A DNA stretch of 12,302 bases from Deltaproteobacteria bacterium (lineage in GTDB: Bacteria > Desulfobacterota > DSM-4660 > Desulfatiglandales > B25-G16): contig CP070660.1 of assembly GCA_020355145.1 (NCBI GenBank), forward strand, positions 1,259,020-1,271,321, given 5' to 3'. Position numbers and translations under genes: made by a program. A model generated the notes under the pieces. The model saw only the letters and a program-made list of their open reading frames with translations, made no database searches and was not told the origin of the DNA. Positions 1 through 6,561 of the stretch are shown piece by piece; positions within the stretch are counted from its first letter, which is position 1, and every line of letters begins with the position of its first letter.

Positions 1-154
1 CATGTCCCATATGTATCTTGCCAGAGGGATATGGAAACATCTCAAGCAAATAGTACTTCTTCTTTGTCCTATCTTCAGTGACCCTAAAGTAACCCTCCTT
101 TTCCCACAATGACTGCCATTTAACCTCTATTGCTTGAGGGTCATATCTTTCCAT
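1..154 (-). CDS. leuS: Leucyl-tRNA synthetase, N-terminal fragment (runs off the left edge)
   Basis: Cytoplasmic class I aminoacyl-tRNA synthetase that charges tRNA-Leu. Only the first 51 codons are in the window. The visible protein starts MERYDPQAIE and reaches the segment EMFPYPSGKIHMGH (residues 38-51). This is the LeuS signature around the class I HIGH motif, here HMGH at 48-51, which helps bind ATP. The ATG follows the TAA stop of the upstream gene with no gap (TAAATG). An SD-like GAGGT lies inside the last codons of that gene, 7 bases before the ATG, so translational coupling is likely. The short N-terminus before the HIGH segment is normal for bacterial LeuS. The rest of the gene lies beyond base 1, so intactness cannot be judged. 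Confidence 0.95.
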   Translation of the reverse strand, partial: MERYDPQAIEVKWQSLWEKEGYFRVTEDRTKKKYYLLEMFPYPSGKIHMGH

Positions 155-736
155 TTATTTGACCTCTGCTCTATCAACTAATATAGAGTAATCAATGATA
201 GGATTGAGGTATATCCTTAACTCCTGTTCCAAGGATCGCAGGTCATCAAAAAACCTTTCCTCAATGGAAAGGATAATCTTCAATGAAAAGTCAACCGCAT
301 CGCCCTTACTCATAAAATAGTAGTCAACTAAATTACCTATAATAGATTTTATCAATTCCACATAATCCATCTTCACCTCTTTACCCCAGGGGACCATGAT
401 CCCAAATTCATTTAACGTAAGTCTCTCAAGGGTTGATGATACCCTGCTCATAACATAGGACAAGCTCTCGGATGAATAACTGCTGACCGGCCCTAAACCA
501 ACAAATAATAGCTTCTCGGCCTTAATCCTTTCTTGAGAGGCAATGAGCAAGATTTCATCCCTTTTTCCGGTAAGGAACCTTTTATCTATTAAAGAGACTA
601 AAGAGCCGGCTAACTTCTCATTGAGCCTGGAAAGATATCCTGTAAGGAGGGAATCACCTTCAAATAGGAAGGCAACCACGGCCTGACACCATAGTTGATC
701 TAAGTATCGGTGAGTTAGTCTTAAATCCAATCTCAT
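155..736 (-). CDS. Stand-alone M17 leucyl aminopeptidase N-terminal domain protein
   Basis: A 193-residue protein that resembles only the N-terminal macro-like domain of family M17 leucine aminopeptidases (PepA). The diagnostic stretches are VVAFLFEGD (20-28), a hydrophobic helix with small residues around 38-50, FLTGKRDEILLI (54-65) and AEKLLFVGLGP (73-83). PepA has the same order: an acidic-ended strand, the F-x-G-K segment, then a VLLVGLG strand. The metal-binding and catalytic C-terminal half of PepA is absent, so aminopeptidase activity is not expected. The tail from about 145 to 193 is charged, with possible helix, and matches nothing I know. There is no signal peptide or membrane segment. 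It lies 24 bp after nusB and directly abuts leuS. The ATG at 736 lacks a strong SD. The function is unknown; a ligand-binding or regulatory role is only inference. Confidence 0.75.
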   Translation of the reverse strand: MRLDLRLTHRYLDQLWCQAVVAFLFEGDSLLTGYLSRLNEKLAGSLVSLIDKRFLTGKRDEILLIASQERIKAEKLLFVGLGPVSSYSSESLSYVMSRVSSTLERLTLNEFGIMVPWGKEVKMDYVELIKSIIGNLVDYYFMSKGDAVDFSLKIILSIEERFFDDLRSLEQELRIYLNPIIDYSILVDRAEVK

Positions 737-760
737 CTTTTAGTTGCATTAAGGTAAGGG

Positions 761-1189
761 TCAAATATCTAAGGACTTTTTATCAGTTACAAGATTGGTA
801 TAAATCTTATCCAATATGCCGTTGATAAACGCACCTGATTCCTCAGTGCCGAATTTTTTTCCCAAATCCACCGCCTCATTAATAGAAACCCTTGGCGGGA
901 TATCATCCCTGTATAATAGCTCATATACAGCTAATCTCAAAATAGAGCGATCAACCTTTGCTATCCTTTCCAGTCGCCAGTTCTTCGAGGCCTTACCTAT
1001 CAGACCATCTAACTCCCTGAGATGAACACAAACCCCTAAGAGAAGTTCCTTAGAAAAGGGCTTAACATCTTCAGAGGCCCCAAAGTCATCGCAGACTAAA
1101 TCAAAGGCCGCAGCAGGATCATCCTCTGAAAACTCCAGATGAAAAAGAACCTTTAGCGACAGCTCCCTCGAACGCCTTCTCTTTCCCAT
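761..1189 (-). CDS. nusB: Transcription antitermination factor NusB
   Basis: NusB joins NusE (ribosomal protein S10) in binding boxA RNA and supports antitermination of rRNA operons. The 142-residue product begins MGKRRRSRELSLKVLF, the usual arginine-rich start of the all-helical NusB fold. It ends with the typical block from about residue 90: VDRSILRLAVYELLYRDDIP, then VSINEAVDLGKKFG and a closing GILDKI-type helix. An upstream in-frame TTG at 1246 overlaps the ribH stop (TTGAGTAG) and would add 19 residues, MSRLSLEKTEASAWLYQKN. I chose the internal ATG because family members start at MGKRR. The SD in front of it (AGAAG) is weak, so the start is not certain. The ribH-nusB pairing is very common in bacteria and supports the call. 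Confidence 0.93.
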   Translation of the reverse strand: MGKRRRSRELSLKVLFHLEFSEDDPAAAFDLVCDDFGASEDVKPFSKELLLGVCVHLRELDGLIGKASKNWRLERIAKVDRSILRLAVYELLYRDDIPPRVSINEAVDLGKKFGTEESGAFINGILDKIYTNLVTDKKSLDI

Positions 1190-1238
1190 GTTCTTCTGAT
1201 ATAGCCAGGCAGATGCCTCTGTCTTTTCAAGGGATAAC

Positions 1239-1706
1239 CTACTCAAGAACCTTAAGTAGGCTCACCATCTCCATAGCCGATACAGCGGCATCCCAACCCC
1301 TATTTCCACTCTTTGCCCCGGCCCTTTCTATCGCCTGCTCCAGTGTATCACTGGTTATAACTCCAAATGCAACCGGAATCCGGCTTTCAAGGGCAACAGA
1401 AGCTATCCCTCTTGCCACCTGGGTACTAATGTATTCAAAGTGCGGGGTAGCGCCCCTGATCACAGCCCCCAGACAGATCACACTGTCAAATCTACCATCT
1501 AAGGACAATCTCTTTGCCATAGCGGGGATTTCAAAGGCACCAGGCACCTTAACAATGCTTATCTGGTCATCGGATGCCCCATGCCTCTTTAGGGCATCTA
1601 AGGCTCCATCCAATAATCGCTGGCTTATAAAATCATTAAAGCGGCTGATGATAATTGCAAATGTAATCCCCTTGGCTGAAATCTCTCCCTCAATAAGCTT
1701 GGGCAT
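1239..1706 (-). CDS. ribH: 6,7-dimethyl-8-ribityllumazine synthase
   Basis: Penultimate step of riboflavin synthesis: condenses 5-amino-6-ribitylaminouracil with 3,4-dihydroxy-2-butanone 4-phosphate. The product is a 155-residue cytoplasmic protein of family-typical length that assembles into pentamers or 60-mer capsids in relatives. Visible motifs are SRFN (21-24), VPGAFEIP (54-61), CLGAVIRGATPHFEY (78-92) with the catalytic His89, and LEQAIERAGAKSGNRG (122-137). The ATG at 1706 has a clean AGGAGG with 6-base spacing. A GTG at 1712 in the same frame overlaps that SD and is rejected. The gene stands 276 bp after ribBA, the largest gap in the minus-strand run, and that gap holds 8-mer word arrays. 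An own promoter is possible, but I see no convincing one. Confidence 0.96.
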   Translation of the reverse strand: MPKLIEGEISAKGITFAIIISRFNDFISQRLLDGALDALKRHGASDDQISIVKVPGAFEIPAMAKRLSLDGRFDSVICLGAVIRGATPHFEYISTQVARGIASVALESRIPVAFGVITSDTLEQAIERAGAKSGNRGWDAAVSAMEMVSLLKVLE

Positions 1707-1795
1707 AAGCACCCTCCTTATTAAATATATCGGAATTTCTACAACTTATTGAAATTAAAAGAGTTTTTTGAGGCTGTTGCGTATTGCCTCGCACA

Positions 1796-1827
1796 TGGAA
1801 TAATGGAATACTGGAATGTTGGAATGA
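1796..1827 (+). repeat. Array of four 8-bp words, consensus TGGAATNN
   Basis: Four back-to-back 8-mers at 1796, 1804, 1812 and 1820. All start TGGAAT; only the last two bases vary (AA, AC, GT, GA). The word TGGAATAATGG at 1796-1806 recurs inverted at 1912-1922, and GAATACTGGAA at 1806-1816 recurs inverted at 1934-1944. It lies in the ribBA-ribH gap. Confidence 0.85.
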
Positions 1828-1891
1828 TGATCTTGTAAGGAAGTCTCTCATTTATTAACTTGCTCGTCAATAGTGTTTTGCCAACAAATCA

Positions 1892-1946
1892 CTGTCCCAG
1901 TTTCCCAGAACCCATTATTCCAGTGTTCCATCTTTCCAGTATTCTC
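1892..1946 (-). repeat. Inverted array of about seven 8-bp words of the TGGAA family
   Basis: Read on the minus strand, the words are about 8 bp long and start TGGAA or TGGGA, with a variable end. On the plus strand each ends in TTCCA or TCCCA, at phases 1892, 1900, 1908 (a 7-base unit), 1915, 1923, 1931 and 1939. It is in the opposite orientation to the array at 1796-1827. In the minus-strand transcript, the exact 11-base match could pair across a loop of more than 100 bases. Confidence 0.75.
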
Positions 1947-1974
1947 CCGCCATAGCGGGATGAGCGAAGCGAAC
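1945..1974. repeat. Small palindrome with a GAGCGAAGCGAAC tail
   Basis: TCCCGC (1945-1950) and GCGGGA (1955-1960) form a 6-bp stem around the loop CATA, followed by TGAGCGAAGCGAAC. It lies 9-38 bp past the ribBA stop. There is no T-run after the stem on the minus strand, so it is not a standard intrinsic terminator. It looks like a small dispersed REP-like element, but only one copy is in this window. Confidence 0.45.
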
Positions 1975-1982
1975 TAAGTTCT

Positions 1983-3188
1983 CTAAGTATTTATTCTCAT
2001 TATATGTCCTAGCTTTTCACATTTTGTTAAAAGATAGTCCGTATTTTCAGGCCTTGGAGGAACTTCAATAGGTACCCTACCAGTAACTGTCAGGCCGTAA
2101 CCCTCGAGGCCAACTATCTTCTTGGGATTGTTGGTCATTATTTTCATCCTTTTAACGCCTAAAGCGACGAGAATCTGGGCACCTACCCCATAATCCCTCA
2201 AGTCAGGCTTAAAACCCAGCCTTTTATTTGCCTCCACGGTATCTAAACCCTTATCTTGCAATTCATAGGCCTTAAGCTTATTGGCAAAACCTATTCCCCT
2301 TCCTTCCTGCCTTAAATAGATAAGAGCCCCCAGTCCCTCCTGATCGATCATCTTAAGGGCCCTTTTCAATTGATCTCCACAGTCACATCTATAAGAACCC
2401 ATGACATCCCCTGTCAGACATTCAGAATGGACCCTAACCAGGATATCTTTCTGGGGATCAATCTCGCCCTTTACTAAGGCCAGATGCTCACTTTTATCGA
2501 GCTCATTGCTAAACGCTATTGCCCTGAATTCACCAAATGGGGTGGGCAAAGTTGTCTCCGCCTCCTTATGGACAAAGGACTCATTTCTCATACGGTAGGC
2601 AATAGTATCAGCAATGGTAACTACCCTAAGACCATGTTTCTTAGCAAATTCATCAAGCTCAGGTCGTCTTGCCATGGTGCCATCTTCATTCATTATCTCA
2701 CAGATAACCCCTGTCGGCTTTAGACCGGCAAGCCTGGCCAGATCTACAGAACCCTCGGTCTGCCCAGCCCTGAAAAGTACTCCCCCTCTCCTTGCCCTTA
2801 AGGGAAAGACATGCCCTGGTTGAACCAGGTCACCAGGTAAGGCATCATCGGCCACAGCTGTAAGGATAGTATGTGCCCTATCAGCAGCGGATATACCGGT
2901 AGTTACCCCATTCTTTGCCTCTATAGAAACAGTAAAGGCGGTCCCAAAACGAGACCGATTATCTTGGACCATCAGTGGAAGACCTAGTCTTTCAACTATA
3001 TCTGGATGGAGGGATAAGCAAATCAGGCCCCTTGCATATTTAGCCATAAAATTAATAGCCTCAGGGGTGACCTTCTCAGCAGCCATGGCCAAATCGCCCT
3101 CGTTTTCCCTGTCTTCATCATCCACGAGGATAATCATCTTTCCCTTTCTCAAATCCTCGAGTACCCCATCTATGTCAGAAATGCCCAT
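1983..3188 (-). CDS. ribBA: Bifunctional DHBP synthase / GTP cyclohydrolase II
   Basis: Starts both branches of riboflavin synthesis. The RibB half makes 3,4-dihydroxy-2-butanone 4-phosphate from ribulose 5-phosphate. The RibA half opens GTP to the pyrimidine precursor. The protein has 401 residues. The RibB domain (about 1-200) shows DDEDRENEGD (23-32) and GHVFPLRARRGGV (125-137). The RibA domain (about 205-401) shows VHSECLTGDVMGSYRCDCG (253-271) with zinc ligands Cys257, Cys268 and Cys270, LRQEGRGIG (292-300), and the usual TKxxKLGH end. I chose the ATG at 3188, preceded by GGAGGAGG; an ATG six codons upstream (3206) lacks a comparable SD. The first 14 bases overlap the end of ribE, so the two genes are probably translationally coupled. 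Both active sites look intact. Confidence 0.96.
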   Translation of the reverse strand: MGISDIDGVLEDLRKGKMIILVDDEDRENEGDLAMAAEKVTPEAINFMAKYARGLICLSLHPDIVERLGLPLMVQDNRSRFGTAFTVSIEAKNGVTTGISAADRAHTILTAVADDALPGDLVQPGHVFPLRARRGGVLFRAGQTEGSVDLARLAGLKPTGVICEIMNEDGTMARRPELDEFAKKHGLRVVTIADTIAYRMRNESFVHKEAETTLPTPFGEFRAIAFSNELDKSEHLALVKGEIDPQKDILVRVHSECLTGDVMGSYRCDCGDQLKRALKMIDQEGLGALIYLRQEGRGIGFANKLKAYELQDKGLDTVEANKRLGFKPDLRDYGVGAQILVALGVKRMKIMTNNPKKIVGLEGYGLTVTGRVPIEVPPRPENTDYLLTKCEKLGHIMRINT

Positions 3189-3852
3189 TACCTCCTCCAA
3201 AACCATTCCTGATCAACATATCTCTATCAATCCCTGAGGGTGCTTCTTTAGATATGGCCCCCTTATCATGAAAAAGAAATCTCTCTATATACTTGGAAAT
3301 CAGATCTATCTCTACATTTACCCTGCTGCCAACCCTTTTCCTTGCAATTGTAGTTACACTCGCTGTCTGGGGTATAATACCTATATCAAAGGAGGCCCCC
3401 GTACATCTGTTGATGGTTAAGCTAATTCCATCCACAGCAATGGAGCCCTTCTCTATCAAATACCTGCTTAAGGATGGATCGATCCGAATTTGAATAACCC
3501 ATGATCTTTGAAACCTCTCAATCCTCTCAACTATCCCTATACCATCCACATGACCGCTAACAAGATGTCCACCTAATCGGTCAGACAATCTAAGTGCCCG
3601 TTCGAGATTTAACATCTCACCTTGTCTTACTCTGCCTAATGTACTTCTCTTAAGGGTCTCGGCTGAGATATCCAGAGTAAACAGATTTCCCTTTACACTG
3701 GTTATGGTCAGACAGACACCATCAACTGCTAGGCTATCTCCACGATGGCAATCAGAAAAGAGGGCAGGAACTCTTATGATGAACGTAGCCTCTGAGCCCA
3801 CTAGCCTGATGTTTCTTACCTCTCCGATCCCTTCAACAATACCGGTAAACAT
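3175..3852 (-). CDS. ribE: Riboflavin synthase (alpha subunit type)
   Basis: Last step of the pathway: dismutates two 6,7-dimethyl-8-ribityllumazine molecules into riboflavin and the ribitylaminouracil recycled by RibH. The 225-residue product begins MFTGIVEGIGEV, the family hallmark. It has two lumazine-binding barrel repeats, at about 1-90 (GDSLAVDGVCLTI, 38-50) and about 95-190 (GGHLVSGHVDGIG, 94-106; KGSIAVDGISLTI, 135-147). A tail of about 30 residues after the second repeat (HDKGAISKEAPSG...) is polar and glycine-rich; its last codons double as the ribBA SD. The SD before the ATG at 3852 is weak. It lies 93 bp after ribD, the gap that holds the 9-mer array. Confidence 0.95.
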   Translation of the reverse strand: MFTGIVEGIGEVRNIRLVGSEATFIIRVPALFSDCHRGDSLAVDGVCLTITSVKGNLFTLDISAETLKRSTLGRVRQGEMLNLERALRLSDRLGGHLVSGHVDGIGIVERIERFQRSWVIQIRIDPSLSRYLIEKGSIAVDGISLTINRCTGASFDIGIIPQTASVTTIARKRVGSRVNVEIDLISKYIERFLFHDKGAISKEAPSGIDRDMLIRNGFGGGNGHF

Positions 3853-3902
3853 CTAAAGTGCCTAAAGTTATCTCTTCACCATTGTTTGCCGTAGTTTTAC
3901 TG

Positions 3903-3947
3903 AACCCAACAAACACGATAAACACAACAAACCCAATAAACCCAATT
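3903..3947. repeat. Five tandem 9-bp words, consensus AACMCRAYA
   Basis: Five contiguous degenerate 9-mers begin at 3903, 3912, 3921, 3930 and 3939. Examples are AACCCAACA, AACACGATA and AACCCAATA. On the transcribed minus strand this reads as TTGGGTTTA-like words starting right at the ribD TAA (3946-3948), so the last unit overlaps two bases of the stop codon. It fills about half of the ribD-ribE gap. Confidence 0.85.
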
Positions 3948-5046
3948 ACCTCTGAGGATAGGCCTCAATCATAATATCATCATCAAATCTCCTGACCATG
4001 AAGACCTTTAGGGTTAGGCAATCTTCTATTGCATAATATCCATGTCCTCTCATGAATGGTATCCCATTATCGCCACCCAAGATCTTAGGTGCAAGGAATA
4101 TATAGAATTTATCAACAAGTCCCTCCCTTATGATTGAACCAAATAGGGTTCCCCCACCCTCGACTAAGACGGAACTTATTGACACCTCCTTTAATCTATC
4201 CAGTAAGTCGGCCAGATCAATCCGCCCATCTCTCATCTGGCAGTTGATAACCCTGGCCCCGAGTCCCTCTACCCTCTTTCTCTTTATACCGCTTACATTA
4301 TTACCTGCAGCTATTATGGTCAAGGCCGATGTTCCCTTATTAAACACCCTGCTATCCAAAGGAATCCTTAAATTTGTATCTGCTATAACCCTGACGGGAT
4401 CTCGCCTTGATCCCCTTGTCAGATAAGGCGTCAATAGGGGATTATCTGCTATAATGGTTTCCACCCCAACCATAATAGCATCCACCCTTTTTCTTAATGT
4501 ATGAACAAATCTCCTTGACTTTTCATTTGTGATCCACTTTGAGTTACCCTTCGGTGTAGCTATCCACCCATCAAGGGTAAGGGCCCCCTTCAAAATCACA
4601 AAGGGTTTACCCTTTGTTACATACTTTATATAAACCTCGTTTAATCTGGCGCACTCTTCCTCTAATGTACCACATCTCACCTCTACCCCTTTAGAGCGAA
4701 GAAACTCGCATCCGCCACCAGAGACATCTGGGTTAGGATCAGCCATGCCCACCACAACCCCCCTGACGCCATAGTCTGATATGGCCTTTGTACATGGTGG
4801 GGTCCTTCCATAATGGTTACAGGGCTCCAGATTAACATAGAGGGTGGATCCCTTTGCCCTTTCACCTGCATTTGATAGGGCCTCTATTTCCGCATGTGGG
4901 GCCCCTGCCTTTTTATGATATCCAGACCCAACAATATGGCCGTTCTTAACCACAAGGGCGCCTACTACGGGATTTGGAGAGGTCGAGCCCAGACCTTTTC
5001 TTGCCAGCCGTAGCACCTGTTTCATAAATATTTCGTCGATATCCAT
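3946..5046 (-). CDS. ribD: Bifunctional riboflavin deaminase / reductase RibD
   Basis: Deaminates and then reduces the pyrimidine released by RibA, giving 5-amino-6-ribitylamino-uracil phosphate. The protein has 366 residues, usual for RibD. The N-terminal deaminase (about 1-145) has SPNPVVGA (23-30), the zinc motif HAE (His51, Glu53) and EPCNHYGRTPPC (74-85) with ligands Cys76 and Cys85. The C-terminal NADPH-dependent reductase, related to DHFR, starts near 148 with ILKGALTLDGWIA (150-162) and SKWIT, and later has VLVEGGGTLFGS. The ATG at 5046 has no clear SD. It is kept because the MDIDEIFMKQVLRLARKG start aligns with the family. It lies 64 bp after nrdR. No FMN riboswitch is visible in that leader. 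Confidence 0.95.
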   Translation of the reverse strand: MDIDEIFMKQVLRLARKGLGSTSPNPVVGALVVKNGHIVGSGYHKKAGAPHAEIEALSNAGERAKGSTLYVNLEPCNHYGRTPPCTKAISDYGVRGVVVGMADPNPDVSGGGCEFLRSKGVEVRCGTLEEECARLNEVYIKYVTKGKPFVILKGALTLDGWIATPKGNSKWITNEKSRRFVHTLRKRVDAIMVGVETIIADNPLLTPYLTRGSRRDPVRVIADTNLRIPLDSRVFNKGTSALTIIAAGNNVSGIKRKRVEGLGARVINCQMRDGRIDLADLLDRLKEVSISSVLVEGGGTLFGSIIREGLVDKFYIFLAPKILGGDNGIPFMRGHGYYAIEDCLTLKVFMVRRFDDDIMIEAYPQR

Positions 5047-5110
5047 GATGAATGTTGTGCCTGTCGTGTCAAAAATCTACAAATTCTAGGACCTATAAAT
5101 GCTATCTGTC

Positions 5111-5572
5111 TTATCCCCTTCTCTCATCGATGAGTTCTTTTAATTCGATCATGAACTCATTTATATCCTTAAATTGCCGATAGACAGATGCAAACCTGAC
5201 ATAGGCTACATCATCCCATTCTTTAAGTCTTTCAATCACCCTTTCACCTATATCAGAACTCTTTATCTCCCTATGGCCACTTTCCTGAAATAGCTGGCCT
5301 AAGGAATCAACAAAGTCATCAATCGTATTCATACTTATTGGCCTCTTCTGACAGGCCTTCTGAATGCCAGCCCTTATCTTTTCGTGATTGAAGGGTTCTC
5401 TCCTTCCATCCTTCTTTACTACCATAGGCAAAACAGCCGCAACCTTTTCATAGGTGGTAAAACGCTTTTCACAATTAAGGCACTCCCTCCTTCTCCTTAT
5501 CATCCTGGCATCTTTACTGAGCCTGGAATCAATGACCTTATTCCTTATCATCCCACAAAATGGACACTTCAT
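5111..5572 (-). CDS. nrdR: Transcriptional repressor NrdR
   Basis: Zinc- and nucleotide-binding repressor of ribonucleotide reductase genes. The 153-residue product starts MKCPFCGMIRNKVIDSR, with zinc-ribbon ligands Cys3, Cys6, Cys31 and Cys34 (ECLNCEKRFTTYE). An ATP-cone domain follows at about 49-139 (VVKKDGRREPFNHEKIRAG, ending DVAYVRFASVYRQFKD). All signature residues are present. Its ATG overlaps the TGA of the dCMP deaminase gene (ATGA, 4 bp), so the two are translationally coupled. Pairing a dNTP-sensing repressor with dCMP deaminase makes metabolic sense, since both act on deoxynucleotide pools. No NrdR-box pair is apparent near the gene, and no ribonucleotide reductase gene is in the window. 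Confidence 0.96.
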   Translation of the reverse strand: MKCPFCGMIRNKVIDSRLSKDARMIRRRRECLNCEKRFTTYEKVAAVLPMVVKKDGRREPFNHEKIRAGIQKACQKRPISMNTIDDFVDSLGQLFQESGHREIKSSDIGERVIERLKEWDDVAYVRFASVYRQFKDINEFMIELKELIDERRG

Positions 5573-6015
5573 ATAGCTAACCTCACTAGTTCTATATTTC
5601 CCTCAGACAGCATCTCATCTGCCAGAGGATCTGGGTAACCATCCAAAAAAAAGATCTTTTCTCCCCCTGCATTAATCAGCATCTTTGAACAAATGATACA
5701 TGGCAGGTGGGTGGAGTAAAGGGTTGTACCTTTAGTCATGGCCCCATAATAGGCTGCCTGTATAATTACATTCTGTTCGGCATGAAGACCCCGACAGAGC
5801 TCATGTCTTTCACCAGGCCTTACCTTTAGTCTCTCCCTCAGACAGCCAGTATCCTCACAGTGTCTTATACCAGTTGGTACACCATTATAACCTGTAGCCA
5901 AGATCCTCTTATCTTTGACCAACACTGCACCAACCTTCCTTCTCAGGCAGGTTGACCTTGTGGCCACCAGCTTTGCGATGGACATAAAATATTCTGGCCA
6001 GGAAGGCCTTGACAA
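5569..6015 (-). CDS. comEB: dCMP deaminase (ComEB family)
   Basis: Zinc-dependent deaminase that converts dCMP to dUMP, feeding dTMP synthesis. The 148-residue product starts MSRPSWPEYFMSIAKLVATRSTCLRRKVGAV, a close match to the ComEB-type start. The zinc motifs are HAE (His78, Glu80) and PCIIC (Cys106, Cys109). CEDTGCLRE (53-61) and the nearby His71/Cys74 region may bind the second, structural metal known in some members. I chose TTG at 6015 because it has a GGGGGG SD about 5-6 bases upstream and matches the family N-terminus. An in-frame GTG at 6072 would add 19 residues (MTSGIHIAVAQQTTVRGDS) unlike ComEB. Those residues instead recall a glyA segment. The gene overlaps nrdR by 4 bp. Confidence 0.92.
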   Translation of the reverse strand: MSRPSWPEYFMSIAKLVATRSTCLRRKVGAVLVKDKRILATGYNGVPTGIRHCEDTGCLRERLKVRPGERHELCRGLHAEQNVIIQAAYYGAMTKGTTLYSTHLPCIICSKMLINAGGEKIFFLDGYPDPLADEMLSEGNIELVRLAI

Positions 6016-6090
6016 TGAATCCCCCCGCACTGTAGTTTGTTGTGCTACGGCAATGTGGATACCACTTGTCACCCTTGGCCCCTTTTCCTC
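6016..6090 (-). pseudogene. Possible glyA (serine hydroxymethyltransferase) relic
   Basis: Minus-strand translation in the frame of the dCMP deaminase gives GPRVTSGIHIAVAQQTTVRG just upstream of its TTG start. Serine hydroxymethyltransferase has a conserved C-terminal segment of the form P-x-V-TSGIRIGTPAVTTRG; the order TSGI-x-I ... TT-x-RG matches. As I recall, glyA lies between rpiB and the dCMP deaminase gene in many Desulfobacterota. An in-frame TGA lies at 6100-6102, and the gap is only 109 bp, far too short for glyA. If real, it is a scrap of at most about 25 codons left by a deletion. A chance match is possible because the motif is short. Confidence 0.35.
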
Positions 6091-6124
6091 AAGAGGCGTT
6101 CATCAAAAGATTCTCTCCCGGCCT

Positions 6125-6559
6125 TCAGGTGATATCAATCTTATCCAGCCTCCTTTGATGTCGGCCTCCCTCAAAATCGGCAGTTAAGAAAAGATCTACC
6201 ATCTCTAAGGCCAGATCAAGGCCGAGAACCCTGCCTCCGAGGACAAGTATGTTGGCATCGTTGTGCCTTCTGCTAAGCCTGACTGTATAGAGATTGTGGC
6301 AAAGGGCAGCCCTGACATTTCTCTGCCGATTAGCAACTATTGACATGCCTATCCCTGAACCACATATCAATATCCCCCTGTTAAACCTCTTTTCAGAGAT
6401 GTTTTTAGCCACCTCATAGGCGATGGTTGGGTAGTCAACTGGGTCATGACTGAATGTGCCCATATCCTTGACAATATAGTCACCTTTTTCGGACAAAAAT
6501 CTCCTTATCTCCTCCTTTAAATCAAATCCTGCATGATCCGATCCAATGATTATGTTCAT
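6125..6559 (-). CDS. rpiB: Ribose 5-phosphate isomerase B
   Basis: Interconverts ribose 5-phosphate and ribulose 5-phosphate in the pentose phosphate pathway. Ribulose 5-phosphate is also the substrate of RibBA further down the run. The 144-residue product is a typical RpiB/LacAB protein. It starts MNIIIGSDHAGFDLKEEI, with the Asp8-His9 substrate motif, then ICGSGIGMSI (65-74) with catalytic Cys66 and Ser68, and RRHNDANILVLGGR (97-110) with His99 for ring opening. The ATG is preceded by no SD. Instead, two bases upstream of it lies the foot of a predicted hairpin made from 7-bp words, so its translation initiation may be unusual. Confidence 0.96.
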   Translation of the reverse strand: MNIIIGSDHAGFDLKEEIRRFLSEKGDYIVKDMGTFSHDPVDYPTIAYEVAKNISEKRFNRGILICGSGIGMSIVANRQRNVRAALCHNLYTVRLSRRHNDANILVLGGRVLGLDLALEMVDLFLTADFEGGRHQRRLDKIDIT

Positions 6560-6561
6560 TA

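Larger units (their letters stand above)
1707..1982. other. 276-bp gap between ribBA and ribH with word arrays and a small palindrome
   Basis: No gene is visible. From the ribBA side it contains a 6-bp GC palindrome, then an array of about 8-bp words, a 64-bp spacer, a second array of the same words in the opposite orientation, and an AT-rich stretch leading to the strong ribH SD. A TATATT hexamer lies about 20 bases upstream of the ribH ATG, but no well-spaced -35 box pairs with it, so a ribH promoter is not called. No FMN riboswitch-like conserved stretch is seen. Confidence 0.6.

Noticed and set aside
1796..1946. CRISPR array
   Set aside because: Units are 8 bp, contiguous and degenerate, with no unique spacers; no cas genes are nearby.
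1945..1960. Intrinsic terminator after ribBA
   Set aside because: The stem is only 6 bp and no T-run follows on the minus strand.
5052..5082. Promoter TTGACA on the minus strand ahead of ribD
   Set aside because: A TTGACA is present, but the matching -10 position would fall at the ribD start codon and has no TATAAT-like sequence.
5047..5110. FMN riboswitch or NrdR box before ribD
   Set aside because: The 64-bp gap is too short for an FMN riboswitch and shows no ACAC...GTGT-type paired NrdR boxes.
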